Shown here: positions 8,275 to 16,583 of the stretch, piece by piece
Numbering within the stretch: position 1 is the stretch's first letter
How the letters are laid out: each line of letters opens with the position of its first letter
Source: DSWT01 sp036845725
GTDB taxonomy: Bacteria > Chloroflexota > Anaerolineae > B4-G1 > SLSP01
Direction: 5' to 3'
DNA length: 64,000 nt
Assembly (NCBI GenBank): GCA_036845725.1
Contig: DAIUDK010000008.1
Span: forward strand, 6,975 to 70,974
Program-made: the position numbers and the translations under genes
The notes under the pieces: model-generated
What the model was told of the DNA's origin: nothing
The model's database searches: none
The model's input: only the letters and a program-made list of their open reading frames with translations

Positions 8275-9336
8275 ATGAAGCCCCTTTCCAGAAGTTTGCT
8301 AACCGTTATGTTGCTGACACTTACAAGTTGTGTTTCTGCACAACCGACACAAACCCCTACACCTGTTCCCGTATGGGCACCGCCTCGCCGCTGTGCCAAT
8401 GATGAAACAGAGAACGGTCAAGCAAAATGGTGGCATATATTCACTTATGACCTGATGACGGGCCAAAGTTTCCAACTGACGGATGGACAAGTATATGATT
8501 CCTCACCTACTTTCTCACCGGACGGTAAAAGGCTAGCATTTGTTCGCGACGATTCTACCATTCAGGTTATGGATGTGAGTACACGAGAAATCAAACCTCT
8601 CATAGAGCGTGAAGGACACATATCGGAACTGCGATGGTCACCCGATGGTGAACACCTTGCTTTCGTGGCAGATTGGACAAATATACCCAAAATCCACATT
8701 ATGAATACCGATGGAACTGGCAGTAAACAGCTAACTGAGCGAGAAGTTGGTGAGTATTCCCCTCACTGGTCGCCAAATGGTAAACAGATAGCTTTTATAT
8801 CCACATCTTCCCGCCCCTCTGGCATGTCAACAATATACACTGCCACAGTAGCCAGCAAACCTGCCATAGCAGAGATATTGACCCGATGGTGTGATGACCC
8901 TACCTCAAATCGTCCCTGTGAGTCTTTCTACTCTCTTGCATGGTCGCCAGATGGTAGAATGCTTGCGGTTGTCACACAGTCACATGGATGGAGTTCGGTC
9001 CCACCACCCACAGGACACCCACCAATTATAACTGACCAAGAAGGGACTGGTTTACTCACTTTGAACATAGCTGAGACGATGAAACAACCGCGCCTAGTAT
9101 CATGGAACGTGCTCAGCGGATTCCACTCCATATCATGGTCACCTGATGGGAATAATCTGCTGTATTATTTCGGCTGTGCGTGTGGTTTTGAAAACATTAG
9201 TCTGGTTGAAATAGCCACAGGGGAAACGACTGTGTTGATCAGTGGCCATGAAGAAACAGGACATGTAGTAGCTGAGCCAGCATGGTCACCAGATGGAACC
9301 AGGGTGGTGTACTCACAAGCATATTGCTCATGGTAA
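8275..9336 (+). CDS. TolB-like beta-propeller lipoprotein
   Basis: About 353 residues from the ATG at 8275. It has an N-terminal signal with lipobox LLTLTSC, so it is probably lipid-anchored on the outside of the membrane, followed by a Thr/Pro linker. At least five WSPDG/FSPDG repeats (for example PTFSPDGKRLAFV, RWSPDGEHLAFV, HWSPNGKQIAFI, AWSPDGRMLAVV, AWSPDGTRVVYS) define WD40-like PD40 blades of a TolB-type propeller. The gene is more AT-rich than flanking genes. Function beyond a binding scaffold is not evident. Confidence 0.88.
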   Translation: MKPLSRSLLTVMLLTLTSCVSAQPTQTPTPVPVWAPPRRCANDETENGQAKWWHIFTYDLMTGQSFQLTDGQVYDSSPTFSPDGKRLAFVRDDSTIQVMDVSTREIKPLIEREGHISELRWSPDGEHLAFVADWTNIPKIHIMNTDGTGSKQLTEREVGEYSPHWSPNGKQIAFISTSSRPSGMSTIYTATVASKPAIAEILTRWCDDPTSNRPCESFYSLAWSPDGRMLAVVTQSHGWSSVPPPTGHPPIITDQEGTGLLTLNIAETMKQPRLVSWNVLSGFHSISWSPDGNNLLYYFGCACGFENISLVEIATGETTVLISGHEETGHVVAEPAWSPDGTRVVYSQAYCSW

Positions 9337-9370
9337 ATATAGAAAAGAAAGCGGTCTAACCGTGATTAGA

Positions 9371-9398
9371 TTGACAAAAAACGCTCTTGCGCTACAAT
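9371..9398 (+). promoter_or_regulatory. Sigma-70 promoter for the GNAT leader
   Basis: TTGACA (9371-9376), a 16-bp spacer and TACAAT (9393-9398). The predicted start near 9405 leaves a 5' UTR of about 20 nt before a micro-ORF with AGGAGG. Confidence 0.8.
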
Positions 9399-9426
9399 AA
9401 GCTCGTAACTTTCAGGAGGTTTTGCG

Positions 9427-9519
9427 ATGGGCAAGTGCATGTATTTCACCTACAACATCCAAGTACCCGAGGGCGGTTCGGGTTTCTTGCCTTGTCGCAG
9501 TGCGCCTCGCGGAGGTTAA
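9427..9519 (+). CDS. 30-residue leader peptide upstream of a tandem-GNAT gene
   Basis: ATG at 9427 is preceded by AGGAGG (9414-9419) and sits just behind a near-consensus promoter. The peptide begins MGKCMYFTYNIQ and ends FLPCRSAPRGG. It resembles no protein I know. Its position (promoter, short UTR, micro-ORF, two terminators, GNAT gene) is that of a regulatory leader peptide whose translation could decide terminator readthrough. Alternatively it is a free-standing micro-protein. Confidence 0.55.
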   Translation: MGKCMYFTYNIQVPEGGSGFLPCRSAPRGG

Positions 9520-9541
9520 AATAATCTAACCATCAAAAACA

Positions 9542-9580
9542 AAAGGCCGGGGGCGTCTGCGATGTCCACGGCCTTTTTTA
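9542..9580 (+). terminator. Intrinsic terminator/attenuator 1 in the GNAT leader
   Basis: AAAGGCCG (9542-9549) pairs with CGGCCTTT (9569-9576), followed by a T run. It lies 22 nt after the leader-peptide stop and upstream of the GNAT gene. Confidence 0.7.
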
Positions 9581-9605
9581 TTTTCTGTGCGCTTTTCGCG
9601 CTTCG

Positions 9606-9636
9606 AAGGCCGGGGACCCCACCACCGGCCTTTTTT
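9606..9636 (+). terminator. Intrinsic terminator/attenuator 2 in the GNAT leader
   Basis: AAGGCCGG (9606-9613) pairs with CCGGCCTT (9625-9632), followed by TTTT. The stem is nearly the same as terminator 1, so this is a tandem duplicated attenuator 27 nt before the GNAT start. Confidence 0.7.
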
Positions 9637-9663
9637 GTTGGCACAATCATCAGGAGGAAAACA

Positions 9664-10689
9664 ATGTCTGCACAATCGTATCAAAACTATACTTACCGTC
9701 CGGCGTGTATGAAGGATGTGGAAGCGGCGACCGACCTGTTCAACGTCTGCTCGCTGCAAGAAGTCGGGGCGGCGCAGTTTGTCGTCGAGGACAACCGCAG
9801 TTGGTGGCAGTCGCCGGGATTCAACCTGGATACCGACACGCACACTGTTATCACACCCGACGGCGCGGTCATCGGCTACGCGGATATATGGGATGCCGAA
9901 CCCCACGTCCGCCTCCACGGCTGGGCGCGCGTCCATCCCGATTACCGGCACAACGGCATCGGCAAGCATCTCGCGCATTGGCTAGAGGTTCGCGCCAGGG
10001 AAGCCATCCCCAAAGCGCCCGCAGGGACGCGCGTGGTGCTGCTCCAGGAGACGCTTGCCCACGACGAGGTCACGCAAAAGCTCCTGCGCGAACAAGGCTA
10101 CCAGCTCGTACGCTACTTCTTCCGCATGGCCATCGAGCTGGACGCGCCGCCGCCGCAACCCGTCGTCCCAGAAGGCATCACGATCCGGCCCTTCATCCGC
10201 GGGCAGGAAGAGCGCGCACTGTTCGAGGCGGACAGCGAGGCATTTAAAGATCACTGGGGCTGGGTCGAACGCCCCTTCGAGGACGCCTTCACGCGCTGGA
10301 TGCACTGGATCGACAACGACCCGGATTACGATCCATCGCTGTGGTTCATCGCCGTGGAAGGTGACCAGATCGCCGGCATGTCGCTCTGCTCACCCAAGAT
10401 GACCGAAGACCCGGATATGGGCTGGGTCAACGTCCTGGGCGTGCGGCGTCCCTGGCGACGACGCGGCCTGGCGCTGGCGCTGCTGCACCACACCTTCGGC
10501 GAATTCTACCGGCGTGGGAAAGCCCGCGTGGGGCTGGGCGTCGATGCGAGCAGCCTGACCGGCGCGTTGGACTTGTATAAAAAAGCAGGGATGCATCCGG
10601 TACGCCAGTACGCGAACTTCGAGAAAGAGCTGCGCCCTGGCGTCGATTTGAGCACACAAATTTTAGATCCAGCTTGCGCTGGATCATAA
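9664..10689 (+). CDS. Tandem-GNAT N-acetyltransferase
   Basis: 341 residues from the ATG at 9664 (after AGGAGG). Two GNAT domains are fused: the first (about 1-155) has GWARVHPDYRHNGIGKHLAHW as its acetyl-CoA pyrophosphate loop, the second (about 165-330) has LGVRRPWRRRGLALALLHH and ALDLYKKAGMHPV. Similar two-domain GNATs include mycothiol synthase-like and antibiotic-modifying enzymes; the acceptor is unknown. The last residues and stop lie inside a dispersed repeat (from 10674), so the native C-terminus may have been replaced. It is paralogous to the next gene. Confidence 0.88.
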   Translation: MSAQSYQNYTYRPACMKDVEAATDLFNVCSLQEVGAAQFVVEDNRSWWQSPGFNLDTDTHTVITPDGAVIGYADIWDAEPHVRLHGWARVHPDYRHNGIGKHLAHWLEVRAREAIPKAPAGTRVVLLQETLAHDEVTQKLLREQGYQLVRYFFRMAIELDAPPPQPVVPEGITIRPFIRGQEERALFEADSEAFKDHWGWVERPFEDAFTRWMHWIDNDPDYDPSLWFIAVEGDQIAGMSLCSPKMTEDPDMGWVNVLGVRRPWRRRGLALALLHHTFGEFYRRGKARVGLGVDASSLTGALDLYKKAGMHPVRQYANFEKELRPGVDLSTQILDPACAGS

Positions 10690-10756
10690 TCCCGCGCTGC
10701 CGTGGCAACGGCGGATTGTGATCTGCCGGAAGCATTTAACAAGATGATTTTCGGAT
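10674..10756. repeat. Double-hairpin dispersed repeat, family A (copy 1, degenerate)
   Basis: TCCAGCTTGCGCTGGATCAT is followed by GGCGGATTGTGATCTGCC and GATGATTTTCGGAT. It matches copies at 14890 and 25684. It supplies the final codons of the upstream GNAT gene and lies just before the next gene. Confidence 0.75.
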
Positions 10757-10783
10757 AAAATTAAGTCAAAAGAGGAACTGACG

Positions 10784-11839
10784 ATGATCGCTTTACAAGA
10801 AAAGACAAACACAATACCCGTTCTCAACGGGCCCGTTCTCGATGCACCCGCCATCGACGGCCTGGTCTTCCGCGGCTTTCATGGCCCGGAAGACTACCCG
10901 GCTATGGTCGCCATCATCGAGGGCAGCAAAGAAGTCGATCAACTCGAGCACGCGACAACTGTGGAGGACATCGCCCGCGATTACGAGCACCTGATCAACA
11001 GCGATCCGTACCGGGACATGCTTTTCGTGGAAATGCATGGCGAGGTCGTCGGGTACAGCCGCGTGTTCTGGTTCAAACGGGATGACGGCACATACGCCTA
11101 TGGGCACTTTGCCAACCTGCTGCCGGCATGGCGCGGTCAGGGCATCCGCCGCGCGATGCTGCACCACAACGAGCGTCGCCTGCGGGAGATCGCAATAGCG
11201 CACATCAACAGCAATGGGCGCAGCGCCGCCGAACGCTATTTCGAGAGTTGGGCCAACACAACGGAAATGCATTGGCGCGCGTTGTTGACAGAGGCCGGCT
11301 ACGTCCCCGTGCGCTATGGCTACCTTATGGTGCGGCCCGATTTGGAAAACATCCCTGATCTGCCGTTGCCTGACGGTGTGGAAGTGCGCCCGGTGCGCCC
11401 AGAGGACTACTGGACGATCTGGTACGCCGCCAAAGAAGCCTTCCGCGATCACTGGGGCTACTCGGACGACGAGTGGGCCGACACGAACTTCAAAGGGTGG
11501 CAGGAAAGCGACATCTTCACGCCGGAGCTGTGGCAAGTGGCCTGGGAAGGCGATGAAGTCGCCGGCATGGTGCTCAACTACATCGACCACAAAGAAAACG
11601 CGGCCTACCATCGCTTGCGCGGCTACACGGAGACCATCTGCGTGCGCCGTCCCTGGCGGCGGAAGGGCGTGGCGCGCGCGTTAATCGCCCGCAGCCTGGT
11701 GATCCACAAAGCGCTGGGAATGACCGAAGCCTCGCTCGGCGTGGACGCGCAGAATCCAAATGGCGCGCTGCAACTCTACGAGAGCATGGGTTTCAGGCAG
11801 GTGAGAGAGAACGCGGCGTTTCACAAATCGCTGGCATAG
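10784..11839 (+). CDS. Tandem-GNAT N-acetyltransferase
   Basis: 351 residues, paralogous in layout to the preceding gene. The N-terminal GNAT has NLLPAWRGQGIRRAMLHH and the C-terminal GNAT has ICVRRPWRRKGVARALIARS and ALQLYESMGFRQVREN. An AGAGGA ribosome site lies 7 nt upstream. It carries an extra 30-residue N-terminal extension compared with its neighbour. Two such genes in tandem, one behind an attenuator-like leader, suggest a detoxification or resistance role, but the substrate is unknown. Confidence 0.88.
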   Translation: MIALQEKTNTIPVLNGPVLDAPAIDGLVFRGFHGPEDYPAMVAIIEGSKEVDQLEHATTVEDIARDYEHLINSDPYRDMLFVEMHGEVVGYSRVFWFKRDDGTYAYGHFANLLPAWRGQGIRRAMLHHNERRLREIAIAHINSNGRSAAERYFESWANTTEMHWRALLTEAGYVPVRYGYLMVRPDLENIPDLPLPDGVEVRPVRPEDYWTIWYAAKEAFRDHWGYSDDEWADTNFKGWQESDIFTPELWQVAWEGDEVAGMVLNYIDHKENAAYHRLRGYTETICVRRPWRRKGVARALIARSLVIHKALGMTEASLGVDAQNPNGALQLYESMGFRQVRENAAFHKSLA

Positions 11840-11922
11840 TACTATAGGCTGCAGAAGTCTCAGCACAACACGAAACTTTTGTAGCCTGTTACAGCGCCCC
11901 ATAACCCGCTCCCATCCACGCC

Positions 11923-11950
11923 TTGACAATATTATACCGAGCGGTATAAT
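11923..11950 (+). promoter_or_regulatory. tetR promoter with overlapping palindromic operator
   Basis: TTGACA (11923-11928), a 16-bp spacer and TATAAT (11945-11950). The perfect 9-2-9 inverted repeat ATTATACCGAGCGGTATAAT (11931-11950) covers the spacer and the -10, so a bound repressor would block polymerase. Autoregulation by the TetR protein just downstream is inferred. Confidence 0.85.
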
Positions 11951-11976
11951 GCAAGACGTGGATTGGGAGCACCGTT

Positions 11977-12558
11977 ATGACAAGCAACAACAACGATAAC
12001 CGGACCGGTCTTCTGCACAGCGCCCTGACGCTTTTTGCGACGCGAGGGTATGATGCTGTCGGCGTGCAAGAGATCGTCGAAAATGCCGGCGTCACCAAAC
12101 CCACGCTCTACCATTACTTTGGCAACAAACTCGGCCTGTTGGAAACTTTGCTCGAAGAAAACTTTCGCGGTCTGAAGGTGGTGTACGAAATTGCGAACAC
12201 CTATAACGGCGATCTCACTTTCACACTCACCCAAATCGCAACTGCGTACTTCCACTACGCTCAGGCGCACCCGTCGTTCTATCGCCTGCAACTTTCGCTG
12301 TGGTTTGCTCCGCCGCACAGTGAGGCATACCACGCTGTCGTGAAATATCAGGAAAGACAACAACAAACGCTTGAAACGCTGTTCCTGCGCGCTGCCGAGA
12401 ACCACGGCAATATGCGCGGGCGCCATCGCGCTTATGCGGCGACCTTTCTGGGTATGTTGAATACCTACATCGGACTGGCGCTTAACGATTACGTCCAACT
12501 GAACGACGAACTGGTTTATCAGGCCCTTCACCAATTCATGCACGGCATTTTTTCGTAA
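11977..12558 (+). CDS. TetR/AcrR-family transcriptional regulator
   Basis: 193 residues. The N-terminal helix-turn-helix is standard (ALTLFATRGYDAVGVQEIVE, then AGVTKPTLYHYFGNKLGLLE). The C-terminal ligand domain is not assignable. The promoter carries a 20-bp palindrome typical of TetR operators, and a second, related palindrome (12619-12634) precedes the downstream amylase gene, so both may be its targets. A strong terminator follows the gene, so the amylase is not simply co-transcribed. Confidence 0.93.
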   Translation: MTSNNNDNRTGLLHSALTLFATRGYDAVGVQEIVENAGVTKPTLYHYFGNKLGLLETLLEENFRGLKVVYEIANTYNGDLTFTLTQIATAYFHYAQAHPSFYRLQLSLWFAPPHSEAYHAVVKYQERQQQTLETLFLRAAENHGNMRGRHRAYAATFLGMLNTYIGLALNDYVQLNDELVYQALHQFMHGIFS

Positions 12559-12567
12559 CGCTGTCGA

Positions 12568-12608
12568 ACGTGTTTGTGAACGCGCATAGCCCACAAACAC
12601 GTTTTTTT
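12568..12608 (+). terminator. Intrinsic terminator after tetR
   Basis: ACGTGTTTGTG (12568-12578) pairs with CACAAACACGT (12592-12602), followed by a run of T. Confidence 0.88.
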
Positions 12609-12618
12609 AGCATTTATA

Positions 12619-12634
12619 TACCTACCGGTAGGTA
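12619..12634 (+). promoter_or_regulatory. Palindromic operator upstream of the GH13 gene
   Basis: TACCTACCGGTAGGTA is a perfect 16-bp palindrome 25 nt before the GH13 start. It shares ACCG/CGGT half-site elements with the tetR operator at 11931, though spacing differs. It overlaps a weak TATATA -10-like element. Confidence 0.7.
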
Positions 12635-12659
12635 CACAGTCGTCCAAAGGAGATGAACA

Positions 12660-14027
12660 ATGAATCACTGGGCTTGTGACGCAATCTTTTATCACATTTA
12701 TCCATTGGGATTATGCGGCGCGCCGGAACATAATGACTTTACCAGCGCCCCAACGCCGCGCCTGGAACAACTCTATGGCTGGATCGAACACTTGCAACGC
12801 CTGAACGTGAACGCACTGTACCTGGGGCCGCTCTTCGAGTCCAGTTCGCACGGCTACGACACAGCCGATTATTACACTGTGGACCGCCGGTTGGGCAACA
12901 ATGCTACATTGACGGAACTGGTTGCAACACTGCATACGCGTGGCATCCGCGTCATTCTGGATGGGGTTTTCAACCATGTGGGAAGGGACTTCTGGGCATT
13001 TCGTGACGTGTTACAGCATCGCCAAGACTCCATTTATTGCGATTGGTTCGATGAACTCACCTTCGACCGGCGCAGCCTTTACGGGGACCCCTTTGCATAT
13101 GCTGGCTGGAACGGGCACTATGACCTCGCGAAACTCAACGTATCACATCCTGCCGTCAAGCAACATCTGTTCCAGGCGGTCGAACTATGGATGCGTGACT
13201 TCGACATCGACGGACTACGTCTGGACGTCGCCGATTGTTTGGCTATGGAATTCATACGCGAGCTACGCTCGTTTTGCTGCGCTCGCCGTTCTGACTTCTG
13301 GTTGATGGGAGAGGTCGTTTTTGGTGATTACCGGCAGTGGGTTAGCCCGGAGAAGCTACATTCGGTGACAAATTACGAGTGTTACAAGGGATTGTATTCG
13401 AGTCATGTAGATAAGAATTACTTCGAAATCGCCTATTCCCTACAACGGCAGTTTGGCGAAGGCGGGCTGTACGAACACATGCCGCTCTACAATTTCGCCG
13501 ACAATCACGACGTCAACCGGGTCGTCAGTATGGTATCCGATCCGGCGCACCTGTATCCGCTCTATTGCCTGCTCTTTACCATGCCGGGTATACCTGCAAT
13601 CTACTATGGCAGCGAATGGGGTATTGCCGGACAGAAAAGCAACGGCAGCGACCGTGATCTGCGCCCGCGCCTGGATCTGACAATCGCGCAAAATGCTCCC
13701 CATCCTCATCTGGCCCCAGCAATAGCGCGGCTGGCCCACATCCGGCGGCAATCGCCCGCGCTCAAATATGGCGCGTACTGGCAAGCGTATGTCGCTCACG
13801 AACAGCTTGCATTTGTCCGGCAATTCCAGGAGGCGCGTGTACTTGTGACCGTGAACGCTGCTGCACAGCCGGCAACGATCCCTATCACCATGCCGGAAAT
13901 TGCGGGACGGCAACTGATAGATTTGCTCAATCCGGGCGAGGTTTTCTGGGGCGGCGACGGACAGACATGCACCATCACTGTCCCGCCGTACTGGGCGCGC
14001 ATTTTGGCCGTGCAGGAGCGTGTTTGA
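12660..14027 (+). CDS. GH13 alpha-amylase family glycosidase
   Basis: 455 residues, no signal peptide, so intracellular. Four GH13 regions are visible: DGVFNHVG, GLRLDVAD (nucleophile Asp189), LMGEVVFGDY (acid/base Glu218) and NFADNHDVNR (Asp284). The short N-terminus without a starch-binding domain and the FFNHVG/YDTADYY style fit cyclomaltodextrinase/maltogenic or trehalose-related enzymes acting on short alpha-glucans. A C-terminal beta domain closes the protein. AAAGGAG precedes the ATG. A palindromic operator just upstream suggests repression by the adjacent TetR protein. Confidence 0.9.
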   Translation: MNHWACDAIFYHIYPLGLCGAPEHNDFTSAPTPRLEQLYGWIEHLQRLNVNALYLGPLFESSSHGYDTADYYTVDRRLGNNATLTELVATLHTRGIRVILDGVFNHVGRDFWAFRDVLQHRQDSIYCDWFDELTFDRRSLYGDPFAYAGWNGHYDLAKLNVSHPAVKQHLFQAVELWMRDFDIDGLRLDVADCLAMEFIRELRSFCCARRSDFWLMGEVVFGDYRQWVSPEKLHSVTNYECYKGLYSSHVDKNYFEIAYSLQRQFGEGGLYEHMPLYNFADNHDVNRVVSMVSDPAHLYPLYCLLFTMPGIPAIYYGSEWGIAGQKSNGSDRDLRPRLDLTIAQNAPHPHLAPAIARLAHIRRQSPALKYGAYWQAYVAHEQLAFVRQFQEARVLVTVNAAAQPATIPITMPEIAGRQLIDLLNPGEVFWGGDGQTCTITVPPYWARILAVQERV

Positions 14028-14038
14028 TTGAAAACCTA

Positions 14039-14086
14039 TTGACAGCCCATGTATCCATGCTATCATGAGAGCAACTGGTCAGACCA
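14039..14086 (+). promoter_or_regulatory. Promoter and GntR/FadR-type operator
   Basis: TTGACA (14039-14044), a 16-bp spacer and TATCAT (14061-14066). Ten bases on, TGGTCAGACCA (14076-14086) is a perfect 5-1-5 palindrome of the TGGTnnGACCA type bound by FadR-subfamily GntR regulators, followed by TTACCAGACC. Autoregulation of the next gene is inferred. Confidence 0.82.
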
Positions 14087-14166
14087 CTTACCAGACCTGA
14101 TGGGTCAAGCAAGCCTCCGGGTTGCCGAAGACCTGTCGGGTCTGAAGCGATAACGGAGGCTAACGC

Positions 14167-14883
14167 ATGAAAAACACCTGGTCCGCGCCGCAGCGCCCGG
14201 CGATCTACGCCGAACAGGCTCTCATCAACGCCATCCTCGACCGCACATACCCGCCCGGCAGCGTGCTGCCCGCCGAGCGCGACCTGGCCGAACAGCTCGG
14301 CGTGACGCGCCCCACTTTGCGCGAAGCCCTGCAACGCATGGAGCGCGATGGCTGGGTCAGCATCCAGCAGGGCAAATCCACGCTGGTGCGCGACATCTGG
14401 ACCGAGGGTGGCCTCAACGTGCTCAGCTCGCTGGCGCGCTACGGCAACCAGGGCTTCGAGAGCCACATCCCGTTCAACTTCGTCCCACGACTGTTGGAGG
14501 TGCGGCTGGCCCTCGCGCCGGCCTACGCGCGCGCTGCCGCTGCTGCGTGCGATAGCGGCGATGCCCTCATCGTTTACCTGAGCGCCCCGCCCGCTCTCGA
14601 CGATCCGGCGGACATTTACGCGCGTTACGACTGGCACCTTCATCACCGGCTCACCGTGGCATCTTGCAATCCGATCTACACGCTGATTCTGAACAGCTTC
14701 GAGGCGTTGTATTTGAGGATGGGGCGCATCTACTTCACGCAGCCCGAAGCGCGTGCCGCATCGAATCGGTTCTACGCCGGGCTGCTGAACGCGCTTCAAC
14801 GCAGGGATGCCGACGCCGCCGAAACCGTCACACGCGAGATTATGGCCGAAAGCCTGGTTCTGTGGAAAGCGGCACAGCACTAA
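14167..14883 (+). CDS. GntR-family (FadR subfamily) transcriptional regulator
   Basis: 238 residues. The N-terminal winged helix has ERDLAEQLGVTRPTLREALQ and DGWVSIQQGKSTLVRD, a GntR signature. The C-terminal all-helical FadR-like domain (LEVRLALAPAYARAAA, DWHLHHRLTVASCNPIY) has the acidic/His residues expected for a metal and small-acid ligand. It stands directly ahead of a glycerol-3-phosphate/FAD-oxidase/kinase cluster and a palindromic operator, so it likely controls itself and that cluster, perhaps sensing an acyl or polyol-phosphate metabolite. Confidence 0.92.
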   Translation: MKNTWSAPQRPAIYAEQALINAILDRTYPPGSVLPAERDLAEQLGVTRPTLREALQRMERDGWVSIQQGKSTLVRDIWTEGGLNVLSSLARYGNQGFESHIPFNFVPRLLEVRLALAPAYARAAAAACDSGDALIVYLSAPPALDDPADIYARYDWHLHHRLTVASCNPIYTLILNSFEALYLRMGRIYFTQPEARAASNRFYAGLLNALQRRDADAAETVTREIMAESLVLWKAAQH

Positions 14884-14889
14884 ACACGA

Positions 14890-14976
14890 AAATGCTTGCG
14901 CCGGATCATAATCCGGCGCTGCGGGGACGGCGGATTGTGATCCGCCTTAAGCGTTGAAGTAGGATTATTTTCGGAG
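14890..14976. repeat. Double-hairpin dispersed repeat, family A (copy 2)
   Basis: Hairpin one GCGCCGGAT-CATA-ATCCGGCGC, hairpin two GGCGGAT-TGTG-ATCCGCC, then TTAAGCGTTGAAGTAGGATT. It ends immediately upstream of the ribosome site of the next gene. The two loops are close to complementary. Confidence 0.9.
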
Positions 14977-14981
14977 GGATT

Positions 14982-16574
14982 ATGCGACGGTGGAATGGTT
15001 GGGGAGAGGAAACGTTCAGCTATCCACTGCCTGAGGGTGGGTTGACGTTTTTGGAGAAAGTTGCCGGGCCAGGTGTGGTCACACCGGACGCGACGCTGGA
15101 GGATGTGCTGGCGCAAGTTCCGCCGTCACGGTTGCGGGAACATCCACTGATCCACACCGACGCTGAGGCGCGCCTGCGCCACGCGCGCGGGCACAGTCTG
15201 CCCGACTGGATCGCGATGAAGGGAGGGGCCATCGGCGTCTTCCCCGACGGCGTCGCCTATCCCACGACCGATGAGGAAGTGCGTGAGCTGATCCGCTACG
15301 CACAAACAACGGGTGCGCGCCTCATCCCTTACGGCGGCGGCACGAGCGTCGTGGGACAGATCAACCCGCTGTCCGGCGAGGCACCTGTCCTCACTGTAGA
15401 TATGGGGCGGATGTGCCGTCTGCGCGCCTTCGACCCGGTCAGCCAACTGGCGACATTCGAGGCCGGTGTCAGCGGGCCGGATCTCGAAGCGCACCTGCGC
15501 GCGCAGGGCTGCACGCTGGGGCACTATCCGCAATCCTTCGAATATTCGACGCTGGGTGGGTGGATCGCGGCGCGGTCGAGCGGGCAGCAATCGCTCGGCT
15601 ACGGGCGCATCGAGAAGCTGTTCGCGGGCGGGCATGTGGAGACACCGGTTGGGACGTTGGAGATTTCCGCCAATGTCCCCGCTTCCGCCGCCGGGCCGGA
15701 TGTACGCGAGTGGGTGCTCGGCTCGGAGGGACGGCTGGGCATTATCACCGAGGCGACCGTGCGCGTCAGCTTACTGCCGGAGCGCGAAGAGTTCCACGCG
15801 CTGTTCTTCCCTACCTTCGAGGCGGGGCTGAACGCCGTCCGCGAGATCATGCAGGCCAAACTGCCGCTGGCGATGCTGCGCCTGAGCACTGCCACCGAGA
15901 CGGCAACGACGCTGGTTCTGGCCGGGCATACCTTCCTTATCGGCGGGTTGGAACGCTATCTTGCCGTGCGCGGGGCAGGCGACGACAAGTGTATGTTGAT
16001 TATCGGCGTCGCCGGGCAGGAAGCCGTGACGCGGACGGCGTACAAGACAGCGCGGGGTATCGCGGGCGATCACGGTGGCGTGTACGTGGGACAAACGTTC
16101 GGCAAGACGTGGCACAAGAACCGCTTCAAGTCGCCATACCTGCGGGATTCGCTGTGGGAAGATGGGTACGCCATCGACACGTTGGAGACGGCGACCGACT
16201 GGGCGCGCGTCCCAGCGCTTATCGACGCCATCGAGGACGCGCTGCATTCGGCGCTGCTCGACAAGGATGAGTTCGTTCACGTGTTCACGCATCTTTCGCA
16301 CACCTATCCTTACGGCAGCAATGTCTACACGCAGTACCTCTTCCGCCGCGCGCGCACGCCCGAAGAGACGCTCGCACGGTGGCAGGCGCTCAAAACCGCC
16401 GCGAGCCAGGCCATCGTCGCACAGGGGGCCACCATCAGCCACCAACACGGCGTCGGTGTGGATCACAAGCCGTATCTGGCCGCCGAAAAGGGCGAGGTGG
16501 GGATGACGGCATTGCGCGCCCTCGTCGCCAGCCTCGACCCGGACGGCATCATGAATCCGGGGAAATTGCTCTGA
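14982..16574 (+). CDS. FAD-binding oxidase, alkylglycerone-phosphate synthase-like
   Basis: 530 residues after GGAGGG. The start MRRWNGWGEE, the FAD-binding PCMH domain (GGGTSVVGQINPLSG, then FEAGVSGPDLEAHLRAQG and TLGGWIAARSSGQQS) and the C-terminal FAD-linked oxidase domain ending in ISHQHGVGVDHKPYL and MNPGKLL closely fit the alkyldihydroxyacetonephosphate synthase branch. That enzyme swaps the acyl chain of acyl-DHAP for a fatty alcohol to start ether lipids. Neighbouring GlpD and FGGY kinase genes support glycerol-phosphate metabolism. A glycolate-oxidase-type role cannot be excluded. Confidence 0.85.
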   Translation: MRRWNGWGEETFSYPLPEGGLTFLEKVAGPGVVTPDATLEDVLAQVPPSRLREHPLIHTDAEARLRHARGHSLPDWIAMKGGAIGVFPDGVAYPTTDEEVRELIRYAQTTGARLIPYGGGTSVVGQINPLSGEAPVLTVDMGRMCRLRAFDPVSQLATFEAGVSGPDLEAHLRAQGCTLGHYPQSFEYSTLGGWIAARSSGQQSLGYGRIEKLFAGGHVETPVGTLEISANVPASAAGPDVREWVLGSEGRLGIITEATVRVSLLPEREEFHALFFPTFEAGLNAVREIMQAKLPLAMLRLSTATETATTLVLAGHTFLIGGLERYLAVRGAGDDKCMLIIGVAGQEAVTRTAYKTARGIAGDHGGVYVGQTFGKTWHKNRFKSPYLRDSLWEDGYAIDTLETATDWARVPALIDAIEDALHSALLDKDEFVHVFTHLSHTYPYGSNVYTQYLFRRARTPEETLARWQALKTAASQAIVAQGATISHQHGVGVDHKPYLAAEKGEVGMTALRALVASLDPDGIMNPGKLL

Positions 16575-16583
16575 GATGACTTC

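Noticed and set aside
9562..9663. Upstream extension of the first tandem-GNAT gene
   Set aside because: The extension would be translated from two terminator hairpins; the ATG at 9664 has a proper AGGAGG.
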